64,000 nucleotides of DNA, taken from contig PBNJ01000022.1 of assembly GCA_002723075.1 (NCBI GenBank), positions 1-64,000 on the forward strand, read 5' to 3'. The position numbers were made by a program, and so were the translations under genes. Below are positions 1 to 9,267 of this stretch, in pieces (the stretch's first letter is position 1; each line of letters starts with the position of its first letter). The stretch comes from Flavobacteriaceae bacterium (lineage in GTDB: Bacteria > Bacteroidota > Bacteroidia > Flavobacteriales > Flavobacteriaceae). Under the pieces are notes generated by a model. The model did no database searches. It worked only from the letters and a program-made list of their open reading frames with translations, and was not told where the DNA came from.

Positions 1-513
1 AGAACTGAATTTGTAAATTCTTATGGCAACAACTCATCGTCAAGTTTAAATATGCTTGTTAATGATTATGTTTATTACTATGAAAAAGGTCTAAGAACAA
101 ATAAATTTGGTATACCCGCCGGTAGATGGGCATTAAAGCGCCCTCAAAATGTTGAAGCTTTCTATGCTAAAAATTTATCTAAAATTCTTGCTATCGAAGC
201 TCTTGAGGCTTGTAGTAATTTCTTTATCGGTAAAAGCAAGATTTCCAATAATATTGATGGTGATAGCTTTAAATCATACTTAGATTACCTAGAGGGTCAA
301 AATTTACTATCAAACTCCATTTTAGATGCTTTCAGGGATGCAAATACAAAAATGCAATTATTAGAGGATAATTTTTCAGAAATAGTCGAGAATGATAATT
401 TGAAACTTCTAGAAGTTTTTCAAGAATTACAAGAAGGAGTTATTCTGTTAAAAACTGATATGATTTCTATAATGGATATAAGCGTCGACTACATGGATGC
501 TGACGGTGACTAA
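1..513 (+). CDS. Imelysin family (peptidase M75-like) periplasmic protein, C-terminal part; 5' end lies outside the window
   Basis: Frame 1 is open from base 1 (RTEFVNSYGNNSSSSLNMLVNDYVYYYEKGLRTNKFGIPAGRW...). NDYVYYYEKGLR..KFGIPAGRW and the C-terminal ELQ..VILLKTDM..ISVDYMDADGD resemble the C-terminus of Bacteroidota imelysin proteins. Confidence 0.8.
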   Translation, partial: RTEFVNSYGNNSSSSLNMLVNDYVYYYEKGLRTNKFGIPAGRWALKRPQNVEAFYAKNLSKILAIEALEACSNFFIGKSKISNNIDGDSFKSYLDYLEGQNLLSNSILDAFRDANTKMQLLEDNFSEIVENDNLKLLEVFQELQEGVILLKTDMISIMDISVDYMDADGD

Positions 514-518
514 AGTTT

Positions 519-1889
519 ATGAACATAAATAGTTTAAACAATTACATAAACTCAAAAACTTCTCCTAGTCCTCTTGTAATATTTAGAATTGCATTCGGAT
601 TATTAATTTTTTTTAGTATTCTCCGCTTTTGGTCTAATGGATGGATTAAATCGCTTTATCTAGATCCAATATTTCATTTCTCATATTTGGGCTTTTCTTG
701 GGTCAAGCCTGTTGGAAACTATACATACTTAATCTTTATATTATGTATGTTGTCATCACTGGGTTTTGCATTGGGCTATAAGTATAAGTTATCCTCAATA
801 ATGCTTTTTTTGAGCTTTACATACATAGAGTTGATGGACAAAACGACATATCTTAATCATTATTATTTGATTAGCATATTGGCATTTATGTTGATTTTTT
901 TGCCAGCTGCCAACTATTTTTCCATCGATTCTTTTAAGAATAATAAGGATAAACTAATTCCGAGATGGAGTGTGGATTCAATTAAGGTAATGTTATGCAT
1001 AGTTTATTTCTATGCAGGTTTTGCAAAAATTAATTATGACTGGCTTATTCATGCTCAACCCTTAAAAATCTGGCTTCAAGGAAGTTATGACATTCCATTA
1101 ATTGGTGAATTATTACAAAAAAAATGGGTTCATTACACAATGAGTTGGGGGGGGATGTTATATGATTGTTTAATTCCTTTCCTGCTATTTATTAAACGGA
1201 CTAGATGGTTTGCATTTTTTTTAGTTGTAATTTTTCATGTACTGACTAAAGTTTTATTTCCTGCTATTGGAATGTTCCCTTACATAATGATTATTAGCTG
1301 CCTTATTTTCTTTAATTATTCATATCATGACCAAATCATTTTATTTCTAAGAAGGTTATTCGATAAGACCGGAATATATAAAGACCTTAAAGAAAAGATT
1401 GAGCAACCAAAAATTTTAAATCATAGTCGAAATTCACTGTACATAATTGCTGGATTTTTATTAATGCAAATTTTAATTCCACTACGTTATAAACTTTATC
1501 CAGGCGAACTGTTTTGGACAGAACAAGGCTATCGATTTTCATGGAGGGTAATGTTAGTTGAAAAAAGAGGTCATACTGATTTTAGAATTAAAAGCTCTGA
1601 TGACAATCAAGAGTTTTATGTTAACAATGAAGATTTTTTAACTCCTTTTCAAGAAAAACAAATGAGCTTTCAACCAGATTTTATTGTCGAATTTGCTCAA
1701 TTTTTAGGTGATTACTATTCAGAAAAAGGAATGAACAATGTTGAAGTTTATGTAGATGCTTTTGCAACACTTAATGGAAGAAAGAGTGAACGTTTAATTG
1801 ACCCTAAAACTAATTTATATGGAATTAAAAACTCCATTTTACACAAAGATTGGATTAATCCATATCCACATGAGATTATTAAATTATAG
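519..1889 (+). CDS. HTTM / vitamin K-dependent gamma-carboxylase (GGCX)-like integral membrane protein, full length
   Basis: 456 aa polytopic protein. LMDKTTYLNHYYLISILAFML, YFYAGFAKINYDWL, FHVLTKVLFPAIGMFPYIM and C-terminal EQGYRFSWRVMLVEKRGH / VYVDAFATLNGRKSERLIDP resemble successive GGCX segments. Confidence 0.85.
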   Translation: MNINSLNNYINSKTSPSPLVIFRIAFGLLIFFSILRFWSNGWIKSLYLDPIFHFSYLGFSWVKPVGNYTYLIFILCMLSSLGFALGYKYKLSSIMLFLSFTYIELMDKTTYLNHYYLISILAFMLIFLPAANYFSIDSFKNNKDKLIPRWSVDSIKVMLCIVYFYAGFAKINYDWLIHAQPLKIWLQGSYDIPLIGELLQKKWVHYTMSWGGMLYDCLIPFLLFIKRTRWFAFFLVVIFHVLTKVLFPAIGMFPYIMIISCLIFFNYSYHDQIILFLRRLFDKTGIYKDLKEKIEQPKILNHSRNSLYIIAGFLLMQILIPLRYKLYPGELFWTEQGYRFSWRVMLVEKRGHTDFRIKSSDDNQEFYVNNEDFLTPFQEKQMSFQPDFIVEFAQFLGDYYSEKGMNNVEVYVDAFATLNGRKSERLIDPKTNLYGIKNSILHKDWINPYPHEIIKL

Positions 1890-4296
1890 CAATAAACTAT
1901 TTTTCTTTCTTGTATCAGCAATTATAACTGCGCAAGAGCGTCAGCTTGACTTTTTCATTGTTGATAGTGTTTCAGAACTACCAATTGAAGGAGTTGAAGT
2001 TTATAATAGAAATCTTGGGTTAATTGAAATCTCAAATTCAGATGGAAAAGTAAGCGCATATATCGATAACATCGAGGATAATTTAACACTATTTTATTAT
2101 GGATATGATATTTTAGAAATCGAATCGTTATATCTTCAAGATGGAGCTGTTTTAAAATTAAAGCCAATAAATAAAATCTTAACTGAAGTTGAGGTTATCG
2201 CAAGAAACTCTAAAATATTTTCACTGAAAAGATTAAAAGATTACGAAGGAACTTCAATCAATTCAGGAAAAAAAAATGAGGTTATATTAATGGGTGAAAG
2301 TCTTGCTAATCTATCAACAAATAATGCAAGACAAATTTTTTCGCAAGTTCCTGGATTAAACATATTCCAAAATGATGATGCGGGCCTACAATTAAATATT
2401 GGTGGTAGGGGTTTAGACCCTAATAGAACTTCAAACTTTAATACACGTCAAAATGGATATGATATTAGTGCAGATGTTTTGGGTTATCCAGAAAGTTACT
2501 ACACCCCACCTTCAGAAGCACTAGATCGAATTGAAATTATAAGAGGTGCAGCATCGCTACAATATGGAACACAATTTGGGGGGCTAGTAAACTTTGTCTT
2601 TAAAAAACCTAAAAAGGAAAAAAAATTAAACTTTAAACTTAGAAATACTTTTGGAAGTTTTAATTTATTTACAAATTTCACTGAAGCCAGTGGGTCATTG
2701 GGGAATTTTAGCTATTATGCTTTTTATAATCAAAAACAAGGTCAAGGATTTAGACCAAACTCTGAATTTGAATCAGCAAATTCATATTTAAACATTTATT
2801 ATGATTTTAACTCCACTACCAATTTAGCTCTAGAACTAACCTATTTGAGTTATTTATCTCAACAAGCTGGAGGGCTTGACGATAAGATGTTCAAAGAGGA
2901 CCCATTACAAAGCATAAGGAGCAGAAATTGGTTCAATGTAGATTGGTTACTTTACAATATTAAACTTCTTAAGAAAATAAACGATAAAACAAATTTTTCT
3001 TTTCAATTCTTTGGTCTTGATGCAAGCAGAAAAGCAATCGGTTTTAGAGTCAACAGAGTTTCGCAGATAGATTCTAATGATGAGAGAGACCTAATAGTAG
3101 GAAATTTCAATAATTTCGGCTTTGAATCAAAACTTTTAAGGGAATATAGTTTCTTTAAAAAAAATGCTGTTTTTTTATTTGGTCTAAAATACTACAAATC
3201 AAATAATAGTTCTAATCAAGGGCCAGGATCTGCAGGGAAAGACCCTGATTTTAAATTTTACAATGATTTATATCCATATTACAATAACCAATCGAAATAT
3301 GATTATCCAAACACAAACTTCTCGTTTTTTGGAGAAAACATTTTTAAATTAAATGACCAGCTTTCTATTACGCCTGGGTTTAGATTTGAGTACATAAACA
3401 CAAAGAGTATTGGATCTTATAAACAAATTTTACTTGATGCTGCATTCAACGTAATATCAAATGAAAGTTTCAATGAAAACAGAACAAATAAACGCATTTT
3501 TCTATTATCAGGTATTGGTTTTAGTTATAAGTATAATTCATCACTAGAAATCTATTTAAATACGTCTCAAAATTACCGTTCTGTCACTTTTTCTGATATA
3601 AGCACTGTAAACCCTGCATATGCAATTGATCCAGACATCAACGACGAATCTGGCTTTACATTTGATATTGGCACTAGAGGAAATCTAAAGAATTTAATAA
3701 ATTACGACATTAGCGGTTTTGTAATAAACTATGATAACAGAATTGGGTTTATCCAAAAAGCATTGGAAGATGGCAATGTCAAAGCTTTTAGAACTAATAC
3801 TGGGCAAGCAATAATTTACGGAGTTGAGGGGATAGCTGACATCAATCTTAGAGATATTTTTTCTAATAAAAATCAGTATAACTTGAATCTATTTTCAAAC
3901 TTTTCATTATTAAACTCAGAGTATATAAGCTCAAATGAATCAGGTGTTGAAGGAAAAAAAGTTGAGTTTGTTCCTAATATAAATTTTAAAGCTGGTATAA
4001 AATTTGGATTTAAAAATTTTACAAGCTATTTACAATATTCTTATATTTCTGATCAATACTCAGACTCTTCAAATGCAATAGAATCTAATCTGAGTGGAGT
4101 GATTGGAAAGATACCAAACTACAATATAATGGACTTTTCTATGAACTGTAAATTAAACAAAGTAAAACTTGAATTAGGAGTAAATAATGTATTAAATAAA
4201 TCATATTTCACTCGCAGAGCGACAGCTTATCCGGGACCTGGAATTATTCCCTCTCCACCTAGAAACTACTATGTTACTATTCAATTTAACAACTAG
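1870..4296 (+). CDS. TonB-dependent outer-membrane receptor (FecA-like) with N-terminal carboxypeptidase-regulatory-like domain
   Basis: Signal peptide from the ATG at 1870 (MRLLNYSNKLFFFLVSAIITAQ), plug domain (RQIFSQVPGLNIFQND...LDRIEIIRGAASLQYGTQFGGLVNF), C-terminal beta-barrel ending in aromatic residues (NYYVTIQFNN). The track ORF start at 1798 lies deep inside the upstream gene, so 1870 is preferred. Confidence 0.88.
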   Translation: MRLLNYSNKLFFFLVSAIITAQERQLDFFIVDSVSELPIEGVEVYNRNLGLIEISNSDGKVSAYIDNIEDNLTLFYYGYDILEIESLYLQDGAVLKLKPINKILTEVEVIARNSKIFSLKRLKDYEGTSINSGKKNEVILMGESLANLSTNNARQIFSQVPGLNIFQNDDAGLQLNIGGRGLDPNRTSNFNTRQNGYDISADVLGYPESYYTPPSEALDRIEIIRGAASLQYGTQFGGLVNFVFKKPKKEKKLNFKLRNTFGSFNLFTNFTEASGSLGNFSYYAFYNQKQGQGFRPNSEFESANSYLNIYYDFNSTTNLALELTYLSYLSQQAGGLDDKMFKEDPLQSIRSRNWFNVDWLLYNIKLLKKINDKTNFSFQFFGLDASRKAIGFRVNRVSQIDSNDERDLIVGNFNNFGFESKLLREYSFFKKNAVFLFGLKYYKSNNSSNQGPGSAGKDPDFKFYNDLYPYYNNQSKYDYPNTNFSFFGENIFKLNDQLSITPGFRFEYINTKSIGSYKQILLDAAFNVISNESFNENRTNKRIFLLSGIGFSYKYNSSLEIYLNTSQNYRSVTFSDISTVNPAYAIDPDINDESGFTFDIGTRGNLKNLINYDISGFVINYDNRIGFIQKALEDGNVKAFRTNTGQAIIYGVEGIADINLRDIFSNKNQYNLNLFSNFSLLNSEYISSNESGVEGKKVEFVPNINFKAGIKFGFKNFTSYLQYSYISDQYSDSSNAIESNLSGVIGKIPNYNIMDFSMNCKLNKVKLELGVNNVLNKSYFTRRATAYPGPGIIPSPPRNYYVTIQFNN

Positions 4297-4312
4297 TATG
4301 CAAATTTAAATT

Positions 4313-4714
4313 ATGGATATAAGTGATGGAAATATTATCATAGTTTTTGATGGTTACTGCATATTGTGTGACAATTTTGTGAAATGGATCGCAAAAAAAG
4401 ATAAAGATTATAAAATACACTTTACAACATTCGATAGTATTTACATAAAGAAAAATTACTCCGAAATAAAGCTTAAAAATAGTGTGATTGTAATCGATTC
4501 AAAAGATAATTTATTTCAAAAATCCGAAGCCGTTATTCTTTGTTTAAAAACAATTGATTACAATAAAACTCTAATATCTGCTTTAAAAATTACACCTAAA
4601 ACAATTTTGGATATAGGGTACAGTTTGGTAGCTTTTTTCAGATATAAAATTTTTGGCAAAAAGAAAATATGTTCTTTACCTAACACTATAATTAGTGAAA
4701 GAATATTGAGCTAA
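4313..4714 (+). CDS. DCC family (DUF393) thiol-disulfide oxidoreductase-like protein
   Basis: FDGYCILCDNFVKWI matches the DGxCxLC signature of the DCC family; 133 aa. Confidence 0.8.
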   Translation: MDISDGNIIIVFDGYCILCDNFVKWIAKKDKDYKIHFTTFDSIYIKKNYSEIKLKNSVIVIDSKDNLFQKSEAVILCLKTIDYNKTLISALKITPKTILDIGYSLVAFFRYKIFGKKKICSLPNTIISERILS

Positions 4715-4958
4715 TGTATCATATATACTAGAAACACTATTCCGAAATATTAGTAGATAAGTCAAAATCGTTACAAGTGTATTTTTCATTAACTATCAAA
4801 CTATGAACTTCACACTTAAAATCAATATTTATGTTAGAACAGTTTACACAAGAGTTGCTTGCACTTAAATTTTCCATTTTAATAATTTGTATCAAATATA
4901 TTATTTTTTAAGTGTATTTTTCTTGTTATCAATAATTTACATTTAGAATAATTAAAAA

Positions 4959-5822
4959 TTATGAATATTTTGAAAATAATTTTTTTGTTTTATTAAATGC
5001 AGACTCAAAGCTTGTCATGCTAAGCCCTGTATCTATTCCTCTTTCGTTGAGAAATGTGATTACCTTCTCTGTTGGCATATTACCCACTAGGGCATCACTC
5101 GCCATTGGGCATCCGCCAAAACCATATATTGCCCCATCAAAGCGACGGCATCCAGCATCGAATGCAGCTTTGAGTTTTTCATATCCCTTGTTAGGGTGGG
5201 TATGAAAATGAGCCCCAAACTCGATAGAAGAAAAAGCTGGAATTAAAGTGGTATACAAAAAGCTAATATCCTCTGATGCTGCCTGGCCAACCGTATCGGA
5301 AAGTGAAATAATTTCGATTTCCATTTGTGCCAGCCGCTCTACCCATTGTGAAACAACCTCTACGCTCCAAGGGTCGCCATACGGATTCCCAAACCCCATG
5401 GAAAGATACAAGACGAGTGTCTTATTGGATTTATCCGTCAGTTCTTTAATTTGTTGAAGACTTTTTAATGATTCCGAAATTGTTTTGTGCGTATTTCGCA
5501 TTTGGAAATTTTCAGAAATCGAAAATGGGAATCCAATATACTCGATTTGTTCAAAGTTAAGTGCTGTTTCTGCTCCTCTCAAATTGGCAACAATTGCCAA
5601 TAGTTTGGTTTTGGTTTTTGACAAGTCAAGTTGATCAAGCACGTGAGCAGTATCTCGCATTTGTGGAACTGCTCTCGCAGAAACGAAGCTGCCAAAATCA
5701 AGAGAATGAAAACCAACTTGAAGCAAAAATTGAAGGTAATTCACCTTTTCAGTAGTTGGAATAAAAGATTGTATACCTTGCATTGCATCTCTGGGGCATT
5801 CGACGATTTTAGGAGTTACCAT
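4959..5822 (-). CDS. Hydroxymethylglutaryl-CoA lyase family protein
   Basis: TIM-barrel HMGL-like motifs: PRDAMQGIQSFIPTTEKVNYLQ, SLSDTVGQA, FGAHFHTHPNKG, DGAIYGFGGCPMA. Confidence 0.87.
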   Translation of the reverse strand: MVTPKIVECPRDAMQGIQSFIPTTEKVNYLQFLLQVGFHSLDFGSFVSARAVPQMRDTAHVLDQLDLSKTKTKLLAIVANLRGAETALNFEQIEYIGFPFSISENFQMRNTHKTISESLKSLQQIKELTDKSNKTLVLYLSMGFGNPYGDPWSVEVVSQWVERLAQMEIEIISLSDTVGQAASEDISFLYTTLIPAFSSIEFGAHFHTHPNKGYEKLKAAFDAGCRRFDGAIYGFGGCPMASDALVGNMPTEKVITFLNERGIDTGLSMTSFESAFNKTKKLFSKYS

Positions 5823-5915
5823 ATTTCAAATGTACAGAATTGTAGCGCAAAACCTCTTAGGTATTCGTTGGGATTTTATGTAATTTTACAGCTGAAAAAG
5901 AAAAATTAAAATCCG

Positions 5916-6668
5916 ATGGTAGAAACTACAACTCACCTGGATGAGTACCGTTCTGTATTAGTCAATCACCCATTGTATAACAAGATCGATTCGATAGACG
6001 CTATTCAGCGATTTATGGAAACCCATGTTTTTGCAGTATGGGACTTTATGTCATTGCTCAAGCGTTTACAACTCGAACTCACCTGTGCCTCTATTCCGTG
6101 GATCCCAGTTGGGAATCCCACTACTCGAAGACTGATCAACGAAATTGTATTTGGTGAAGAAAGTGACATAGATGAAAACGGTAAAGCTGTAAGTCACTTT
6201 GAACTCTACCTTCGAGCTATGGAAGATATTGGCGCAAACACGAGTGCTATTACCACTTTTATCAACCAACTACAGCAAGGTAAAAAATGGGGAAATGCGC
6301 TTGTCAACTCAGGAGCAAGCCAAGCCGCAATCCAGTTTGTTCGCCAAACCATGATCTGTGTTGAACAGGCACCTATTCATGTTGTTGCTGGTGTTTTTAC
6401 ATATGGACGTGAAGATTTAATCCCTGACATGTTTATTTCGATCGTGCGTGAACTCAGTGAAAAAGGACATTCAGGTGCACAAACCTTAGTGTATTATCTC
6501 GAGCGTCATATTGAGATCGATGGTGATGAGCATGGTCCAATGGCCCTACAAATGATTGATGAACTCTGCAACGGAGACCTTACCAAAAAGCAAGAGGCGG
6601 TTCATGCGGCAAAACAAGCCCTTGAAAGCAGAATTGAATTGTGGGATGCTATTGCCGACACACTTTAA
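5916..6668 (+). CDS. DUF3050 domain protein (heme-oxygenase-like fold)
   Basis: HPLYNKIDSIDAIQRFMETHVFAVWDFMSLLKRLQ and EIDGDEHGPMALQMIDELC are typical of DUF3050. Confidence 0.82.
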   Translation: MVETTTHLDEYRSVLVNHPLYNKIDSIDAIQRFMETHVFAVWDFMSLLKRLQLELTCASIPWIPVGNPTTRRLINEIVFGEESDIDENGKAVSHFELYLRAMEDIGANTSAITTFINQLQQGKKWGNALVNSGASQAAIQFVRQTMICVEQAPIHVVAGVFTYGREDLIPDMFISIVRELSEKGHSGAQTLVYYLERHIEIDGDEHGPMALQMIDELCNGDLTKKQEAVHAAKQALESRIELWDAIADTL

Positions 6669-6709
6669 TTTGATTTTAATACATTTATATATTCAAAATT
6701 GATGAAATC

Positions 6710-7747
6710 ATGAGGAATCTTTTCTATATATTCTTACTAGTGTTAATTTTTTCATGTGGCACTGAAGCTCAAAAAACTGTTGTTGATTATGCGGAAAGTA
6801 TTACTGAATCGGAACTAAAAACCCATTTATACACATACGCCTCCGACGAATTTATGGGTCGTGAAGCCGGTACGGAAGGAGAAGTTTTAGCCATCAATTT
6901 TTTGAAAGATTATTACGAATCTACTGGAGTTTCTGGCGGATCCAATGATAGTTCCTACTTCCAGGAAATGACAGTAATTGATAGAAGTGGAAATTCGATT
7001 GATAGCTACAACGTTCTTGCCTTTATTGAAGGATCTGATAAAGCAAATGAAGTATTGGTAATTACTTCACACCTCGATCATATCGGTGTAGAGGCGGACG
7101 GCCAAATTAATAACGGCGCTGATGATGACGGATCTGGAACGGTTGCAATGATGGAGATTGCAGAAGCATTTATTGAGGCCAAGGAAGATGGAAATGGTCC
7201 GAGGCGTTCGATTTTATTTTTACATGTTTCTGCTGAGGAAAAAGGGCTTTTAGGATCAAAATATTATACAGATAACCCCGTTTATCCATTGGCTAACACC
7301 GTTGCCAATTTGAATATTGATATGATTGGACGGGTGGATTCTTTACATATCAGTCAGCCCGATTACATTTATTTGATTGGTTCAGATATTTTGTCTGAAG
7401 ATTTGCATGATGTCTCAGAAAAGGCAAACAAAGAATATGTGGGGTTAGATATTGATTATCGCTACAACGACCCAACCACATTAGTCTACGAGTTTGGCAG
7501 ATGGCGAGAAAATAGATACTATTACAGATCTGATCACTATCATTTTATTAAAAACAATATCCCAGCAATATTCTATTTCAATGGAACTCACAAAGACTAC
7601 CATGCACCAACCGATACAGTGGAAAAAATCAATTACGCTTTACTTGAAAAACGGACTCGTTTGATATTTCATACCGCGTGGGAAATTGTCAACAGAGAGG
7701 AACGGCTATCGTTAAAAGAGGATAGTGAAATTTCAAATGATGACTAA
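6710..7747 (+). CDS. M28 family metallopeptidase (exported)
   Basis: Lipoprotein-like N-terminus (LIFSCGTE); zinc-site motifs SHLDHIG, NGADDDGSGT, SAEEKGLLGS, NIDMIGR. Confidence 0.88.
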   Translation: MRNLFYIFLLVLIFSCGTEAQKTVVDYAESITESELKTHLYTYASDEFMGREAGTEGEVLAINFLKDYYESTGVSGGSNDSSYFQEMTVIDRSGNSIDSYNVLAFIEGSDKANEVLVITSHLDHIGVEADGQINNGADDDGSGTVAMMEIAEAFIEAKEDGNGPRRSILFLHVSAEEKGLLGSKYYTDNPVYPLANTVANLNIDMIGRVDSLHISQPDYIYLIGSDILSEDLHDVSEKANKEYVGLDIDYRYNDPTTLVYEFGRWRENRYYYRSDHYHFIKNNIPAIFYFNGTHKDYHAPTDTVEKINYALLEKRTRLIFHTAWEIVNREERLSLKEDSEISNDD

Positions 7748-8306
7748 GTTGAAGGTTTTTACAATTGTTTTTGTATCATTAATTACTTGTTGGACAATGG
7801 GTCAGCGTTACGAATCACAACCCTACGAGGTTCTTCAAAATATAGATGACCTTGAAATTCGGTTTTACCCACCTGCTATGATGGCAAAAACAAAAGCAAA
7901 TACTGGTAATCCCTTTTCAACTCTTTTTCGCTATATCTCGGGTGATAATCAGAACAATGAGAAAATTGAAATGACAACACCTGTCTATATGTATCAAGAA
8001 GACGGAACCTCAGCAATGGAATTTGTTTTGCCGAATAAATACATGGAAAAGGACGCCCCTACTCCATCAGCAGCTAACGTGAAAATTTACGAGTCCAAAC
8101 CTGGCTATTATGCAGCAGTCCGTTATGGTGGATATAGCAATGCTTCCAAAGTGAAGATTCATACCGATCGATTGATGAAAGAGATTCAAAAGCACGATCT
8201 CAAATCGATATCCAACCCCGTTGTTTTATCATACGATAGCCCTTATAAAGTCATGAATCGACGCAATGAAATTTTAGTTGAAATTAGCTATGCAGACACG
8301 GACTAG
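7740..8306 (+). CDS. SOUL family heme-binding protein
   Basis: YEVLQNIDDLEIRFYPPAMMAKT ... SGDNQNNEKIEMTTPVYM ... YAAVRYGGYSN: SOUL domain pattern with signal peptide; overlaps the end of the M28 gene. Confidence 0.85.
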   Translation: MTKLKVFTIVFVSLITCWTMGQRYESQPYEVLQNIDDLEIRFYPPAMMAKTKANTGNPFSTLFRYISGDNQNNEKIEMTTPVYMYQEDGTSAMEFVLPNKYMEKDAPTPSAANVKIYESKPGYYAAVRYGGYSNASKVKIHTDRLMKEIQKHDLKSISNPVVLSYDSPYKVMNRRNEILVEISYADTD

Positions 8307-8328
8307 TTGCCTAGATATATTTTACACT

Positions 8329-9027
8329 CTAGTTCTCAAATCCCATCTCCCAAGTACCATAAATAAGGTTTGGAAATAGAATATATCGATCTGCAAACAT
8401 TTGCTGAAGCAAATTAACCCCTTCGATCCGAGATTCATTTGATTTCTTGTAAAAACGTTCATTAAAATCTGAAAGATTATCTCCTAAAAGTAGCAAGATA
8501 TTATAGCCTGAAAGCTGCTTTCGTCTCGATTCTTTATTTCCATCCTTGTCTCTTAGTAGCATAATCGTTTGATCATCAAAAGGAAAACCAGCCGAAATCA
8601 AATTCGCTTTTGTTGGCTCGTAATTTTCTACTCTTCTATTGGAAAGGTAAATGATTTCAATATTTTGGTCTTCCACATAGTTGAAAAAATCTAAAGCTCC
8701 AGGGATTGGTGTTGCTTCTTGTTTATTGACCCACTCCGACCATGTTTTTTGTGAAAACGACTCCCCTGTTTCAATCAGCATTTCATTGTAGGGAAGGTTA
8801 TTGAGTACTGTCTCGTCAATGTCAGCAATAATTGCAAGGGGCTCTTTAGAAGAATTAATTAGGGCTTTATCAATCTTAAGTTTGGCCATATTATACGCCT
8901 GTATACAAAGTGCGTAGTATTCTGCACTCATTTTCTGCCAGTACATCGAATGGTCTTTTCTAGAATTTGAATTGACACAACCGAGAGCGCAAATAGTTGT
9001 AAGAGCGATTAGAAATATTTTTTTCAT
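8329..9027 (-). CDS. 5'-nucleotidase, lipoprotein e(P4) family (class C acid phosphatase)
   Basis: Lipobox (ALGC), catalytic ADIDETVLNN motif, LSNRR, and LLGDNLSDF. Confidence 0.87.
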   Translation of the reverse strand: MKKIFLIALTTICALGCVNSNSRKDHSMYWQKMSAEYYALCIQAYNMAKLKIDKALINSSKEPLAIIADIDETVLNNLPYNEMLIETGESFSQKTWSEWVNKQEATPIPGALDFFNYVEDQNIEIIYLSNRRVENYEPTKANLISAGFPFDDQTIMLLRDKDGNKESRRKQLSGYNILLLLGDNLSDFNERFYKKSNESRIEGVNLLQQMFADRYILFPNLIYGTWEMGFEN

Positions 9028-9213
9028 CCGAATTGATAATCTACGAATTTAGAAAAATATAATCGGAATCGTTAACTAAATAGTTAAATCATAAATCATT
9101 TCTAAGTCAGAGCTATTGGAAATTGCAGTCTACATGCACATCTAATCTATCAAAGAGGATTAGAAGTGGCTGAATTTGAAGAAATTAATCTGTCCATGGT
9201 TTAAACGAATAAA

Positions 9214-9232
9214 CCTCGTAGTTTATACGAGG
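9214..9232. terminator. Perfect 7-bp stem hairpin, possible transcription terminator
   Basis: CCTCGTA-GTTTA-TACGAGG between the convergent-side end of 9268-9750 and upstream sequence; no strong T-tract. Confidence 0.35.
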
Positions 9233-9267
9233 CTTATGGATACTCTTAAGTTTAAAAATGTTTACGT

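Noticed and set aside
1798-1869. Upstream extension of the TonB receptor ORF to 1798
   Set aside because: Would lie entirely in the coding sequence of the GGCX-like gene and precede the signal peptide; ATG at 1870 fits better.
4715-4958. Possible short gene or remnant after the DCC gene
   Set aside because: Only short interrupted frames in AT-rich sequence; nothing supportable.
5017-5755. Plus-strand ORFs inside the HMG-CoA lyase-like gene
   Set aside because: Antisense to a well-supported conserved CDS; no recognisable family or start context.
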